Shown piece after piece: positions 36,886-46,581 of a DNA stretch of 64,000 bases. This stretch comes from Sphingomonas gilva (lineage in GTDB: Bacteria; Pseudomonadota; Alphaproteobacteria; Sphingomonadales; Sphingomonadaceae): contig NZ_QWLV01000009.1 in the NCBI RefSeq assembly GCF_003515075.1, positions 96,219 to 160,218 of the forward strand, written 5' to 3'. Made by a program: the position numbers and the translations under genes. The notes under the pieces are model-generated. The model searched no databases. It was not told where the DNA came from and saw only the letters and a list, made by a program, of their open reading frames with translations. Every line of letters begins with the position of its first letter. Position 1 is the stretch's first letter.

Positions 36886-37890
36886 CTACTTGGCCAATCG
36901 CGCGACATGGCCGCCCATCTCGAAAGCGACGGTGGCGGGATCGAGATTCAGCGGCAGCGCGCTTGCCGCGAGTGCGCGCGCGGCTTCCCATGCGGCGATG
37001 GCTTCGGCGAGCGGCTGGCCGCGGCGCGATCGCGCCTCACGCGCGATGAAGCCGGGCGCACGATCGAGCATCGCCTCGTAACGCGGCTGCGCCGCCTTGC
37101 CGCTGACCGCGCGGCCAAGCGCGATGCGCTGGGCGTTGGTCGGATCGCCGCTACGGGCGATGTCGGCAAGCACGGCATCGATCGCAGCCAGATCGAGGCC
37201 CGCCATGTGCAATGCGCGCCCGACAGAGCCCTCCCCCGCTTTGATCAGGGCGGCGATTCTGTCGTCCGGGAGCGACGGATCGTGCGCACGAAGCGCCGCC
37301 GCCATGGCGTCATCGTCAAGCGCGGCGAAGCGCAGCAGCCGGCAGCGCGAACGGATCGTCGGCAGCAACCGGCCCGGCGCGTGGCTGACCAACAGGAAGA
37401 CCGTTCCCTGCGGCGGCTCCTCCAGATTCTTGAGCAATGCGTTGGCGGCGGCGCGCTCTAGATCGTCGATCGAATCGATCACCACCACGCGGCGGCGCGA
37501 AAGCGAGGGCGCGGTGGCGAACAGCGGCTGCAACGCGCGCACCTGATCGATCGAGACGTTGCGCGCGAGCTTGCCCTCCGGATCCCATTCGGCGCGCGGC
37601 CTGGCGCGTTCCTTGGCGTCGGCGGGCAGGCGGTCGAGCAGCCGATAGTCGGGATGGCTGCCCGCTGCGAACAGATGCGCGGCCGGATGGCTGGATGGCG
37701 TCTGGAAGCCTCGCGGCAGCCCATCGGCATCCTGCGCCTCGGCCAGCATCCGCAGCGCGGCGATCCGCGCGAAGGTCCCCTTCCCTGACCCCTCGGGCCC
37801 GGCGATCAGCCAGGCATGATGGAGCGCGCCCGAATCCATCGCGGCGCGAAACTGCGCGAGCGCCGTATCCTGGCCCCGGATGATCGTCAC
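36886..37890 (-). CDS. holB: DNA polymerase III subunit delta-prime (HolB)
   Basis: 334 residues of the clamp loader. P-loop GPEGSGKGTFA, then a lid region, and VVVIDSIDDLERAAANALLKNLEEPP, the family hallmark, with the SRC-type motif IRSRCRLLRF. The usual zinc-module cysteines are reduced. It stands next to tmk, as in most proteobacteria, with a GTGA overlap. I chose the GTG at 37890 because similarity starts VTIIRGQDTALAQF. Confidence 0.93.
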   Translation of the reverse strand: MTIIRGQDTALAQFRAAMDSGALHHAWLIAGPEGSGKGTFARIAALRMLAEAQDADGLPRGFQTPSSHPAAHLFAAGSHPDYRLLDRLPADAKERARPRAEWDPEGKLARNVSIDQVRALQPLFATAPSLSRRRVVVIDSIDDLERAAANALLKNLEEPPQGTVFLLVSHAPGRLLPTIRSRCRLLRFAALDDDAMAAALRAHDPSLPDDRIAALIKAGEGSVGRALHMAGLDLAAIDAVLADIARSGDPTNAQRIALGRAVSGKAAQPRYEAMLDRAPGFIAREARSRRGQPLAEAIAAWEAARALAASALPLNLDPATVAFEMGGHVARLAK

Positions 37891-38516
37891 GGCAGCCAGT
37901 CGGCGACAGCGGCGACGAGACGATCGGTGACGTCCTGCTTCGATCCGGTGGCGTCGATCAACCGGAAGCGGTCGGGCTCCGCTTCGGCGAAGCCGCGAAA
38001 CGCCGCGTTCACGGCGCGGTGGAAATTCTCGTCGCGAAGGCCGAAGCGATCGTTCGCGGCGCCGTCGCGCGCGCTTGCCCGCGCCGCCGCCTCCTCGTCC
38101 GGAAGGGTCAGCACCAGCGTCCGATCGGGCAGCAGGCCGCGGCTGCCGAAGGCGTGCAGCGCCAGGATCGCGCCGTCGTCGATACCGCCGGCGACGCCCT
38201 GATAGGCCCGCGTCGAATCGAGAAAGCGGTCGCAGATCACCCAGCGTCCCGCCTCGACGGCCGGATGGATCAGCCGGTCGATATGGTCGGATCGCGCGGC
38301 GGCGAACAGCAGCGCCTCGGCATGCGGACTCCAGCGATCGACCGCGCCCGCCATCAGCAGCCCGCGGATCGCCTCCGCGCCGGCGCTGCCGCCGGGCTCG
38401 CGCGTGACCTCGCACTCGATCCCGCGCCGCGCCAGCGCATCGGCCAGCGCGCGCGCCTGGGTTGATTTGCCGACGCCCTCGCCGCCTTCCAGGCTGATGA
38501 AGCGCCCCGCCGTCAC
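37887..38516 (-). CDS. tmk: Thymidylate kinase
   Basis: 209 residues making dTDP from dTMP. P-loop LEGGEGVGKSTQA, then TREPGGSAGAEAIR and the lid/catalytic region DRFLDSTRAYQGVAG. It overlaps the carboxypeptidase gene upstream (ATGA) and holB downstream (GTGA). Confidence 0.96.
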   Translation of the reverse strand: MTAGRFISLEGGEGVGKSTQARALADALARRGIECEVTREPGGSAGAEAIRGLLMAGAVDRWSPHAEALLFAAARSDHIDRLIHPAVEAGRWVICDRFLDSTRAYQGVAGGIDDGAILALHAFGSRGLLPDRTLVLTLPDEEAAARASARDGAANDRFGLRDENFHRAVNAAFRGFAEAEPDRFRLIDATGSKQDVTDRLVAAVADWLP

Positions 38517-39688
38517 CCGAACAGCGACGTCAGGCCAAGCCAGGCGCGGCGGAAGAAGCCGGCTTCCTCCACCGCGGCCTCGGCGACCAGCGGCATCGTC
38601 TGCGCCGGCATGTCGGGGGTGCGCACCACCAGGTCCGCGATATGCTGCCCCTGCTTGATCGGCGCCTTGACCGGGCCGTTATAGACCACGCTGACGCGCA
38701 TCTCGGACGCGGCGCCCTTGGGCAGCGTCACCGCGAGATTCTTGGGCGCGACCAGGCCCACGGTGTCGGCATCGCCCATTTGCACCTCGGCCGCCTCGAT
38801 CCGCTTGCCCTTGGCCGCGAGCGGGCGCGAATCCCAGGCGCGAAAGCCCCAATCCATGAAGCGGACCGATTCCTCGGCGCGGCCGCCATAGGAATCGAGG
38901 CCCGCGACGACCATCACGATGCGGCGGCCATTCTGTTCGGCCGAACCGGTGAAGCCGTAGCCCGCCTCCTCGGTATGGCCGGTCTTGAGCCCGTCAGCTC
39001 CTTCGACACGGCCGAGCAGCGGATCGCGATTCTGCTGGGTGATCGCCGCACCGCCCATCGTCTTGCCCCAGGTGAAGCTCTCCTTCGAATAGAACTTCTT
39101 GTAGAGATCGGGGAAGTCCTCGATCGTCCGCGCGGCGAGCGTGGTCAGGTCCTCCGCGGTGACATAGGTGCGCCCTTCGTCCGGCCAGCCGTTCGAGTTG
39201 CCGAAGCGGCTGTCGTTCATGCCGATCTTCCTGGCATAGCGCGTCATCTGCTGGGCGAACGCCTCTTCGGTGCCGGAGATTTCCTCGGCCAGCACGACAC
39301 AGGCGTCGTTCCCCGAAAGCGTGACGATGCCGTAGAGCAGATTTTCGACGCTCACCCGCTCGTTGGGCGACAGGAACATGGTCGATCCGGCCTGCGGACC
39401 GTGCCATTTCTCCCAGGTCTCCGGCCTGACCGTGACCATCTGGTCGAGCTTCAATTCGCCCTTCTTGATCAGGTCGAAGGCGACATAGACCGTCATCATC
39501 TTCGCCATCGAAGCCGGCGGCATGCGCATGTCTTCGTTCTTGGCGTAGAGCACCGCGCCCGAGCTCAGATCCTTCATGTAAGCGACCTTGGCCGGCGTAT
39601 CGAAGGGCGGCGCCGCGGCCTGGCCGGGAATGGCGATGAGCAGGGCGGCGACGGGAACGGCGATCGGGGTCTTCACGGGGATACGCAC
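38513..39688 (-). CDS. dac: D-alanyl-D-alanine carboxypeptidase (PBP5/6-like, dacC type)
   Basis: 391 residues. Signal peptide about 1-26 (cleavage after GQAAA). The catalytic motifs are S60-x-x-K63 (PASMAKMM), SGN (TLSGNDAC) and KTG (GLKTGHTEEAG). The C-terminal PBP5 domain ends in an amphipathic helix for membrane binding. It trims the terminal D-Ala of peptidoglycan stem peptides. It sits in the mltB-rlpA-dac wall-remodelling set; rlpA lies 10 bases upstream. Confidence 0.95.
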   Translation of the reverse strand: MRIPVKTPIAVPVAALLIAIPGQAAAPPFDTPAKVAYMKDLSSGAVLYAKNEDMRMPPASMAKMMTVYVAFDLIKKGELKLDQMVTVRPETWEKWHGPQAGSTMFLSPNERVSVENLLYGIVTLSGNDACVVLAEEISGTEEAFAQQMTRYARKIGMNDSRFGNSNGWPDEGRTYVTAEDLTTLAARTIEDFPDLYKKFYSKESFTWGKTMGGAAITQQNRDPLLGRVEGADGLKTGHTEEAGYGFTGSAEQNGRRIVMVVAGLDSYGGRAEESVRFMDWGFRAWDSRPLAAKGKRIEAAEVQMGDADTVGLVAPKNLAVTLPKGAASEMRVSVVYNGPVKAPIKQGQHIADLVVRTPDMPAQTMPLVAEAAVEEAGFFRRAWLGLTSLFG

Positions 39689-39698
39689 CTCTTGGGCA

Positions 39699-40343
39699 TC
39701 AGGGAACGGGTTGGATCACCGCGTCGCCGAAGCCGTCGGCGGCGATTTCGGCGCGCGCGGCGTTCGCGCTGCGGGCATCCTTAAACGGCCCGAGCGTGAC
39801 GCGCCAGAGCGCACCGGCCCGATCGGCTTCGCCGTCGATCCGCCGGGCGAGCGCCCGGGCGCGGTCCTCGTCGTGGAAACTCGCGACCTGGATGCGGAAT
39901 GGCCCCGGCCCAGCAGCCGTTCCCGCCAACGCCGGAGCCTGTGGCAGCGCCTGCCGCGCATAGCCCGAATCGACGCTGCGCACGCGTACCCGGCCGATGC
40001 CGGATATCCCCAGCCGCTGGGCCGCGGCACGCGACAGATCGATGATTCGCTTCCCGTGATAGGGGCCGCGATCGTTGATCCTCAGCACGACATTGCGACC
40101 ATTGGCGATTGAGGTGACCTCGACATGCGAACCGAGCGGAAGGGTGCGGTGGGCCGCGGTCATGCCTGAGGGGTCGAAGCGCTCACCGCTGGCGGTGGGG
40201 CGCCCGGCCAGTTCCGCGCCGTACCAGCCCGCCATGCCTGTTTCGTCGTAATCCGCTGGTTCGAAGGGCCCGCCCATCGGTGGTCCGCCGGCGCACCCGG
40301 CGAGCAGCAGGCCTGCCGCCAAAAGGCTATTTCGCGACTTCAT
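39699..40343 (-). CDS. rlpA: RlpA-family septal lytic transglycosylase/lipoprotein
   Basis: 214 residues. Lipoprotein signal with Cys17 (LLLAGC). The RlpA double-psi barrel (about 35-125) contains [19 protein letters not shown] and [20 protein letters not shown] with the conserved Asp. A C-terminal SPOR-like domain (about 140-212) binds denuded glycan at septa. It overlaps the mltB stop by 17 bases, so the genes are translationally linked. Confidence 0.93.
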   Translation of the reverse strand: MKSRNSLLAAGLLLAGCAGGPPMGGPFEPADYDETGMAGWYGAELAGRPTASGERFDPSGMTAAHRTLPLGSHVEVTSIANGRNVVLRINDRGPYHGKRIIDLSRAAAQRLGISGIGRVRVRSVDSGYARQALPQAPALAGTAAGPGPFRIQVASFHDEDRARALARRIDGEADRAGALWRVTLGPFKDARSANAARAEIAADGFGDAVIQPVP

Positions 40344-41367
40344 CCGCCAACAACCCCACCGACAAGGCGTAGAAATTGGAGCAGTTGTAATCGAGGATCA
40401 CCCGGTAGTTGCCGGTGAGCAGATAGGCGGTCCGGCCCGGTCCGTCGGGCTCGATCAGGCTGGCGAGATCGCTGTCGCGCAGCCCCGATCCCGGTGGGAC
40501 GCCGATGCCCAGCGCGCGCCATTCGGCGACCGTCCGCCAGCGGCTGTGGCGCTCGAAAACGCGAGGACAGCGCGGTGAGACGAGCCGATTGACCTGGTCC
40601 GATCGGTCGAGCCCGGAGGGCACGCTGACCGCGACGCCCCATGGCACGTTGGGCCGCCAGCCGGCATTGACGAAATAATTGGCGATCGAGGCGAGCGTAT
40701 CCGCCTCGCTGCGCCAGATATCGGCGCGGCCGTCGCCGTCGCCGTCCTTGGCCAGCCGGAGGTAAACCGAGGGCAGGAACTGCGGATAGCCCGTCGCCCC
40801 CGCCCAGCTGCCCTTCAACTGCTCGCGCGACACGCCGTCGTCGAGCATCTTCAGCGTGGCGAGGAACTCGGGCTCGAACAGCGACCGCCGCCGGCCTTCA
40901 TAAGCCAGCGTCGCGAGACTCCGCAGCAGATCGAAATCGCCGGTATAGCCGCCATAATTGGTCTCATGCCCCCAGATCGCCACCATGATCGATTCGGGCA
41001 CGCCGGTGCGGCGCTCGATCGCCTCGAGGCGCGGACGCAGCGCCTGATACTTGGCGCGGCCGCGATTGATCCGCGCCGCATCGACATGGCGCGCCTTGTA
41101 GGGCGCGAACGGCGGGATCGCCGAGCTGCTCGATCCGCCCGGCTGGCCGCGGTCGAGCTCGACCACGCGCGGATTGTAGGTGAGCGTCGGCACCACCCGG
41201 TCGAAGGTGGCACGGCTGATGCCCATCGCCTCCGCCTTGTCGCGCAGGCTGTAGAGATAGGGCTGCAGACCGGCCGGATCCTGCGCCGACGCCGGAAAGG
41301 CCGTGAAAGTGAAACAAGCGGCGATCGCCGCGATAAAGGTCCGAATACGCAAAACTGTCCCCCGCAT
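40327..41367 (-). CDS. mltB: Lytic murein transglycosylase, MltB family
   Basis: 346 residues. Signal peptide about 1-29 (cleavage near FPASA). The catalytic Glu is in [13 protein letters not shown], and a C-terminal peptidoglycan-binding-type region carries [17 protein letters not shown]. It cuts glycan strands to 1,6-anhydro ends. I chose the ATG at 41367 because the signal peptide starts there; earlier in-frame codons give an implausible leader. It heads the operon that continues through rlpA, dac, tmk and holB. Confidence 0.93.
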   Translation of the reverse strand: MRGTVLRIRTFIAAIAACFTFTAFPASAQDPAGLQPYLYSLRDKAEAMGISRATFDRVVPTLTYNPRVVELDRGQPGGSSSSAIPPFAPYKARHVDAARINRGRAKYQALRPRLEAIERRTGVPESIMVAIWGHETNYGGYTGDFDLLRSLATLAYEGRRRSLFEPEFLATLKMLDDGVSREQLKGSWAGATGYPQFLPSVYLRLAKDGDGDGRADIWRSEADTLASIANYFVNAGWRPNVPWGVAVSVPSGLDRSDQVNRLVSPRCPRVFERHSRWRTVAEWRALGIGVPPGSGLRDSDLASLIEPDGPGRTAYLLTGNYRVILDYNCSNFYALSVGLLADEVAK

Positions 41368-41460
41368 GGCTGGTTTGTGCCACATCCTGCCCGGAACAGC
41401 GAAACCTTTCACCCCGCCCCTTGCACAGCAGACCGCGCGGACGATATGCGCCTTGCCCAA

Positions 41461-41550
41461 GGACAGGTGGCCGAGTGGTTTAAGGCAGCGGTCTTGAAAA
41501 CCGCCGTGGGTGCAAGCTCACCGTGGGTTCGAATCCCACCCTGTCCGCCA
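41461..41550 (+). tRNA. tRNA-Ser (anticodon UGA)
   Basis: 90 bases with CCA encoded. The acceptor arm is GGACAGG with CCTGTCC, discriminator G. The anticodon loop CTTGAAA gives anticodon TGA. The long variable arm (about 41503-41525) and GGTTCGAATCC T-loop are typical of class II tRNA-Ser. It is the only tRNA in the window. Confidence 0.95.
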
Positions 41551-41570
41551 TCAAGCGCGCTGACCGCACA

Positions 41571-42179
41571 TCAGCATCGGCACCAGACCAGATTGGCGCA
41601 GGTGGCACAGTGGTCGGCTGAAAGCCCGTGCGTGTAGGGCGGTGGTACATTGTACAGCTCATGCGTCCGGCGCGCCGTGCTGGGCTGGTAATAGGTCTCT
41701 GTCATGGCCCAGTTCCGCCAGGCGCCGTTGAGGTGCAGGTTGCGGGCGATGGCCTCGTTGATCAGCTTGGGCGCGGCGCATCGTCCCGGCTGCGGCGCGT
41801 GGCCGCCGGCATGAGTCCCTTGCACTTCGGCAAGGGTCAGCGCTCCGCCGCCACGCGCACGGTACGGCGGCGCCTGATATTGCGCGACCGTATAGCCGAA
41901 GCGCGCAGCGGCCGCGATCATCGGCGCGAAATTGTCATGGTTGCCCGAGCATGCGACGAGTGTTTGCCCGGAAGCGCAGAGCACGCCGACCATGAACTTG
42001 TGCGCGTTGGGGTCGGTCATGATGAAGCCGCCCGCAGGCATCATCATCGGCTGGGCGGCCATCTCCGCGACGAAGCGCATCGCGTGAAAGCGGCTTTGCT
42101 GGCTTTCCTGGATCTGGTGACTGGCGCCGCGAAGGCCGCAGGCGCGACACCGACCAGCGCCATAGGTCAGATAGTTCAT
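41571..42179 (-). CDS. Orphan protein with a deaminase-like fold (possible toxin-deaminase relative)
   Basis: 202 residues. The middle reads VGVLCASGQTLVACSGNH, like the first hairpin of nucleic-acid deaminases. GRCAAPKLINEAI lies where CAEPK-type helices carry the catalytic Glu (here Ala), and HCATCANL near the end gives CxxC zinc ligands. An N-terminal CRACG adds two more cysteines. It has GGGGGAG before the ATG at 42179 and no signal peptide. There is no secretion domain, immunity gene or mobile gene beside it; its 3' end is 20 bases from tRNA-Ser. The fold assignment is by eye and moderate. Confidence 0.6.
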   Translation of the reverse strand: MNYLTYGAGRCRACGLRGASHQIQESQQSRFHAMRFVAEMAAQPMMMPAGGFIMTDPNAHKFMVGVLCASGQTLVACSGNHDNFAPMIAAAARFGYTVAQYQAPPYRARGGGALTLAEVQGTHAGGHAPQPGRCAAPKLINEAIARNLHLNGAWRNWAMTETYYQPSTARRTHELYNVPPPYTHGLSADHCATCANLVWCRC

Positions 42180-42232
42180 ATGACAACTCCCCCGAGTGTG
42201 CCTCGAGGGAGTTGTCGCACCGGCCCGGAGGC

Positions 42233-42252
42233 CGGGCAAATGAGTTTTGCCC
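42233..42252. other. Hairpin downstream of rpmE, weak terminator
   Basis: CGGGCAAA and TTTGCCCG form an 8-bp stem in the gap between rpmE (ends 42263) and the deaminase-like gene (starts 42179). There is no T tract, so a Rho-independent role is uncertain. Confidence 0.45.
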
Positions 42253-42262
42253 GATTTCGGAG

Positions 42263-42493
42263 TTACTTCTTGCCCAGCGACAGCCCGCCGAAGCGCTTGT
42301 TGAAGCGCGCGACCTGGCCGCCTGCATCAAGCATCTGCCCCTTGCCGCCCGTCCAGGCGGGGTGCGCGAGCGGGTCGATCTCGAGCGTCATTGTGTCGCC
42401 CTCCTTGCCCCAGGTGGAGCGAGTTTCGTACACGGTGCCGTCGGTCATCTGCACCTTGATCATGTGGTAGTCGGGGTGGACGTCTTTCTTCAT
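42263..42493 (-). CDS. rpmE: 50S ribosomal protein L31
   Basis: 76 residues: [41 protein letters not shown] and a basic end ARFNKRFGG. No zinc cysteines, as in C-minus L31 forms. It bridges the two ribosomal subunits. The GTG-free ATG has AAGGAG upstream, and the leader contains the hairpin at 42510-42530. Confidence 0.96.
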   Translation of the reverse strand: MKKDVHPDYHMIKVQMTDGTVYETRSTWGKEGDTMTLEIDPLAHPAWTGGKGQMLDAGGQVARFNKRFGGLSLGKK

Positions 42494-42509
42494 CGGTCAG
42501 GCTCCTTGC

Positions 42510-42530
42510 GGGCTGGTTTCCGACCAGCCC
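42510..42530 (-). promoter_or_regulatory. Leader hairpin before rpmE
   Basis: GGGCTGG and CCAGCCC form a perfect 7-bp stem with a 7-base loop, 17 bases upstream of the rpmE start and after fabZ. It might be a fabZ terminator or an L31 autoregulatory leader; the sequence alone does not decide. Confidence 0.4.
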
Positions 42531-42571
42531 TGGAAATGAAGCGCGCGCCCTACAGGGTGCGGGCGCAAAAC

Positions 42572-43051
42572 TCAAGCGGAAGGCGGATCCGCGATCATCG
42601 CGGTGAAGTTGGCCTGCGCCGCGACCTTGCCGTCGACCAGCGCCTTGCCGGCAAACTTGCAGACCGTGGCCCGCTTCTGGGCGAATTCGACCTCCAGCCG
42701 AAGCAGCACGCCGGGTTCCACCGGCGCGCGGAACTTGGCTTCGTCGATCGCCATGAAATAAACGAGCTTGCCCGATCCGGCGAGACCGAAGCTTTCGACG
42801 GCAAGCACGCCCGCCGCCTGCGCCAGCGCCTCGACGATCAGCACGCCGGGCATGATCGGGCGGCCGGGGAAATGCCCCTGGAAGAAGCCCTCATTGATCG
42901 TCACCGCCTTGATCGCGGCGATCGACCGGTCGGGGATAAGCTCCTCGACGCGGTCGACCAGCAGCATCGGATAGCGGTGCGGCAGCGCCGCCATCACCTT
43001 GCGGATATCGAGCGGGTCGAATGCGGCCCGCTCGCCGGCGGCTTCGCTCAC
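42572..43051 (-). CDS. fabZ: 3-hydroxyacyl-[acyl-carrier-protein] dehydratase FabZ
   Basis: 159 residues of the hot-dog fold. Catalytic His and Glu are in [39 protein letters not shown] opens the domain. It dehydrates 3-hydroxyacyl-ACP in fatty acid synthesis. It follows skp with an ATGA overlap, while lpxD, lpxA and lpxB, which usually surround fabZ, are absent. Confidence 0.96.
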   Translation of the reverse strand: MSEAAGERAAFDPLDIRKVMAALPHRYPMLLVDRVEELIPDRSIAAIKAVTINEGFFQGHFPGRPIMPGVLIVEALAQAAGVLAVESFGLAGSGKLVYFMAIDEAKFRAPVEPGVLLRLEVEFAQKRATVCKFAGKALVDGKVAAQANFTAMIADPPSA

Positions 43052-43683
43052 CGGCCCGGGTTCGTCGTGCTCGGCGCCGGTGTCGGCGTGGCGGGCGCGG
43101 TCCCGGCTGCCGGCTGCTGCTGCGGCGGCGGCGCGGTCGTGCTGACGCTCGGCAGTTGCTGGTTGAGCTGCGCGAGTACCGCGTCCGAGATATCGACATT
43201 GGCGGCATTGTAGAAAGTGTTGTTCTTGTCCACCGCGATCGTCGCGCCGCGCTGCTGCGCGATCTGGTTGATGATCGGCAGCATCCGCTGGCCGATCTGC
43301 TGGCGCACATAGGCGACGTTGCGCTGGAAGGTCGCTTCCTCCTGCTGCACCTGACGCTGCGCCGCCTGCTGCCTGGTCTCGAAGGCCTGAATGCGCTGGG
43401 TCAGCGCCGCATCGGGGCGGTTGTTGGCCGCCTTGATCGCCGCCTGAAGCGACTGGGCCTCGGTCTGCAGCGGCTGGCCCGCCGCCTGGGCGCGCTGCTG
43501 CAGCTGGGTGAGCTGCTGTTGGAGCTGCGTGTTGGCCGTTTTGCAGGCGTTGCAGTCGCGCATGACCCGCTCGGCGTCGACGATCGCGATCTTGGCGTCG
43601 GGCAGCGTCTGGGCGCTTGCCGGCGTGGCCGCGAGCGCGGCGGTGACGACGGCCGAAGCAGCCAGGCTGTTGAGAATTCGCAT
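43048..43683 (-). CDS. skp: Periplasmic chaperone Skp (OmpH family)
   Basis: 211 residues. Signal peptide about 1-24 (cleavage after TPASA). The OmpH domain is a long helical hairpin rich in Gln ([15 protein letters not shown]), about 30-185, with a Pro/Thr-rich tail. It holds unfolded outer-membrane proteins before BamA assembly. It directly follows bamA (TGATG, one-base overlap). Confidence 0.93.
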   Translation of the reverse strand: MRILNSLAASAVVTAALAATPASAQTLPDAKIAIVDAERVMRDCNACKTANTQLQQQLTQLQQRAQAAGQPLQTEAQSLQAAIKAANNRPDAALTQRIQAFETRQQAAQRQVQQEEATFQRNVAYVRQQIGQRMLPIINQIAQQRGATIAVDKNNTFYNAANVDISDAVLAQLNQQLPSVSTTAPPPQQQPAAGTAPATPTPAPSTTNPGR

Positions 43684-46547
43684 CAGAATTGTGTCCCTAC
43701 GTTGAACGTGAAGAGTTTGGGGTCATCCCCCTCGGCGGTTATCAGCGCCTTGGCCACATCGATCCTAAGCGGACCGAACGGCGAATTCCAGTTGACGCCG
43801 AAACCCACCGAGAGGCGCGGCTTGGGCGTATCGCCCAGGAATTGCTCGAAGAACGGATTGGTCGTGTTGGTGAAGCGGGTGTTCACCGACGTGCCCTCGC
43901 AGGTTCCGCCTGCGGTCGCCGAATAGCCGACCTGGCAGGTCGTCACCTGGCCCGGATTGGACGTCGCATCGGAGGGGACGACGTAAAGGGGCCGGCCAGC
44001 GCTGTCGTTGACGTCGGTCACCAGCGGCAGCAGCGACGGCGAACCGTCTTCATTGAACAGCAAATTGCCGTCCTCATCGGTCGCCTGAGGGAACACCACC
44101 GTCGGCAGCGGCCGGGTCACGTTCCATAGCGCGCCGACATCGACGAAGATCGACGGCCGCAGACCCAGCTCGCGCGCGCCGGCGCCCAGCGGAATCTCCA
44201 GCTCGGCCCGGCCAAGATAGTAAGCGCGGCCGCCCAGCGCGTCGTCCACGATCCGATCGCGATCGGTGACCACGGCCTGATCTCCACCGGCTACGGTGCC
44301 GGTATAGGGCGACCGCAATATGCGCGGGCCGACGCCGCGGATGTCGAAGCCGCGGAACTGCGGTTCGCCCAGATAGAAGCGATCGGTAATGCGGACCTTG
44401 TCGATCCCGGGCCCGCGGCTTTCCTCAAGCGGCAGGATATAGCCGCCCTCCAGTCCCACCGAGAAAATGAACCCGCCGCCGACGTGCCAATATTTATCGG
44501 CGTCGAAGCGCGTGCGCAGGTAGCGGACGTCGCCGCCCAGCCCGGCGAAGTCCTGGCTCAGCACTGCCCGATGGCCGGCAGACGGCCGCAAACGGCTGTT
44601 CAGGCTGTCGTAGATGATCGAATAGCCGACCGACGACGTCGCGCGCTCGCCGATCGCGTCGCACAGATATCGCCCGGCGCGAAGCGGATCGCACCGGCCG
44701 CCGGTGAAGAACTGATTCTCGTCCAGCGACACATCGTCAAAGGTCAAACCGTACCGTGCAGCAACCGAAAGATACTCGGTGATCGGCACGCCCGTGCGCA
44801 GCTGGAAACCGGTCGACACCTGCGAATAGGTCGTCTGGCGTTCATCGCCGCTGTAGTTGAACGCATTGTAATCACGGCGGAATATGTCGCCGCCCACCGC
44901 GATGTTCTTGTCGAACAGATAGGGTTCGGTGAAACCGATCTCGGCCGACTTCGAATAGGTCGAATAGTTGACGCTGGCGCGCAGCTCTTGCCCCTTGCCG
45001 CGGAAGTTGCGCTGGCGGATCGAGGCATTGATGATGAAGCGCTCAAGGCTCGAGAAGCCGGCCGAGAGCTGTAATTCGCCGGTCGCCTTTTCTTGGACAT
45101 TGGCTTCGAGCACGACGCGGTCATCGGCGACGCGCTTCTGCTCGATCTCCAGATTCTCTTGGAAATAGCCCAGCGAATTGATCCGGTCGGCCGATCGCTT
45201 GAGCTGGAAGGAGTTGAACGCGTCGCCCTCGGCAAGGCGCATCTCGCGACGGATCACCTTGTCCTGCGTGGTCGTGTTGCCGTTGATGTCGACCCGCTCG
45301 ACATAGACGCGCGGACTCTCCGCGATCTTGAACACCAGCGACATGGTGCGCGCTTCCTTGTCGCGGATGAATTCAGGCCGCACATCGGCAAAGGCGTAGC
45401 CGACCAGTCCGGCGGTGTTGCTGATGCTCTCGACCGAATCCTCGACCAACTGGGCGTTGTACCAGTCGCCCTTCTTGATCGGCAGGCTGGCGGCGAGGCG
45501 CTCATTGTTGAAATCGCGTATTTCGCTGTCGACCTCGACATTCTCGATCTTGTAGCGCTCGCCTTCCTCGACGACGTAGGTGATGACGAAATCGCGCCGG
45601 TCGGGGGTCAGCTCGGCGACCGCGGAGACGACGCGGAAATCGGCATAGCCTTCGGTCAGGTAGAACTGGCGGAGCTTCTGCTGGTCATAGGCCAGGCGAT
45701 CGGGATCGTAGCTCGTGCCCGACGAAAAGATGCGGAAGAAACGCGCCTGCTTGGTCAGCATCTGGCTGCGCAGCTTGCCGTCGTCGAACACCTCGTTGCC
45801 GATGATGTTGATCTGGCGGACCTTGGATTTCGGCCCCTCGCTGATCTCGAAGACGATATCGACGCGATTCTGGTCGAGCGCGACGCTCTTGGGCTCTACC
45901 GTAGCGGCGAAGCGGCCTTGCCGGCGGTAGAGCTCGATGATGCGGGCGACGTCCGCGCGCACCGCTGGGCGCGTGAAGATCTGCCGGGGCGCGAGCTTGA
46001 TCTCGGGCCGGATCTTGTCTTCCTTCAGGCTCTTGTTGCCCTCAAGGACGATGCGGTTGATTACCGGGTTCTCGCGGATGCGGATCACCAGCTCGCCGGT
46101 CTGCACGCCGTCGATCTGGACGTCGGCGAACAGATCGGACGCGTAGAGATCGCGCAGCGCCTGATCGAGCGTTTCCTGGGTATAGGGCTGGCCGGGGCGC
46201 AGTGTCGTGCGCTGCAAGACGGTATCCGGCTCGATCCGCTGCGATCCGGAAACGGTCACGGATTTGATGATGCGCTGCTGCTCGACAGGTGCGGCCTGGG
46301 CGGGCGTAGTCGCGGGCGCGTTTTGCGGCGTCGCTGGAGCGGACTGTGCTGCCGGAGCAGGCTCGGGCGGCGTCTCCGGCGCGGTCGCGGCGGGCGGCGG
46401 AGCGTCCTGGGCGAAGGCCGGCATGGCTATCCCCGAAAGGATCGTGCCCACCATCAGGGCCGCGCTGCTGCGCTTGCCGAATGCGGTTGCTGTCTTCGCT
46501 GTCACCCGTCCACCCCAAACTAAATCGAGAGTTGCCATCTTCGTCAT
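43683..46547 (-). CDS. bamA: Outer-membrane assembly factor BamA
   Basis: 954 residues, longer than E. coli BamA. Signal region about 20-45 ([15 protein letters not shown]), a Pro/Ala/Gln-rich segment to about 85, five POTRA domains (about 90-430; [20 protein letters not shown] opens the first), then the 16-strand barrel ending [10 protein letters not shown] with the C-terminal Phe signal. It inserts beta-barrel proteins in the outer membrane. The start is unsure: ATG 46547, ATG 46538 and a GTG at 46505 are all possible. Confidence 0.95.
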   Translation of the reverse strand: MTKMATLDLVWGGRVTAKTATAFGKRSSAALMVGTILSGIAMPAFAQDAPPPAATAPETPPEPAPAAQSAPATPQNAPATTPAQAAPVEQQRIIKSVTVSGSQRIEPDTVLQRTTLRPGQPYTQETLDQALRDLYASDLFADVQIDGVQTGELVIRIRENPVINRIVLEGNKSLKEDKIRPEIKLAPRQIFTRPAVRADVARIIELYRRQGRFAATVEPKSVALDQNRVDIVFEISEGPKSKVRQINIIGNEVFDDGKLRSQMLTKQARFFRIFSSGTSYDPDRLAYDQQKLRQFYLTEGYADFRVVSAVAELTPDRRDFVITYVVEEGERYKIENVEVDSEIRDFNNERLAASLPIKKGDWYNAQLVEDSVESISNTAGLVGYAFADVRPEFIRDKEARTMSLVFKIAESPRVYVERVDINGNTTTQDKVIRREMRLAEGDAFNSFQLKRSADRINSLGYFQENLEIEQKRVADDRVVLEANVQEKATGELQLSAGFSSLERFIINASIRQRNFRGKGQELRASVNYSTYSKSAEIGFTEPYLFDKNIAVGGDIFRRDYNAFNYSGDERQTTYSQVSTGFQLRTGVPITEYLSVAARYGLTFDDVSLDENQFFTGGRCDPLRAGRYLCDAIGERATSSVGYSIIYDSLNSRLRPSAGHRAVLSQDFAGLGGDVRYLRTRFDADKYWHVGGGFIFSVGLEGGYILPLEESRGPGIDKVRITDRFYLGEPQFRGFDIRGVGPRILRSPYTGTVAGGDQAVVTDRDRIVDDALGGRAYYLGRAELEIPLGAGARELGLRPSIFVDVGALWNVTRPLPTVVFPQATDEDGNLLFNEDGSPSLLPLVTDVNDSAGRPLYVVPSDATSNPGQVTTCQVGYSATAGGTCEGTSVNTRFTNTTNPFFEQFLGDTPKPRLSVGFGVNWNSPFGPLRIDVAKALITAEGDDPKLFTFNVGTQF

Positions 46548-46581
46548 CCGCGAAGGGCCGCGCTGCCCTGCCCGAACCCGC

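Noticed and set aside
45093..46523. A 476-codon plus-strand frame opposite bamA
   Set aside because: High GC content leaves antisense frames open. bamA has full domain homology; the opposite frame has none.
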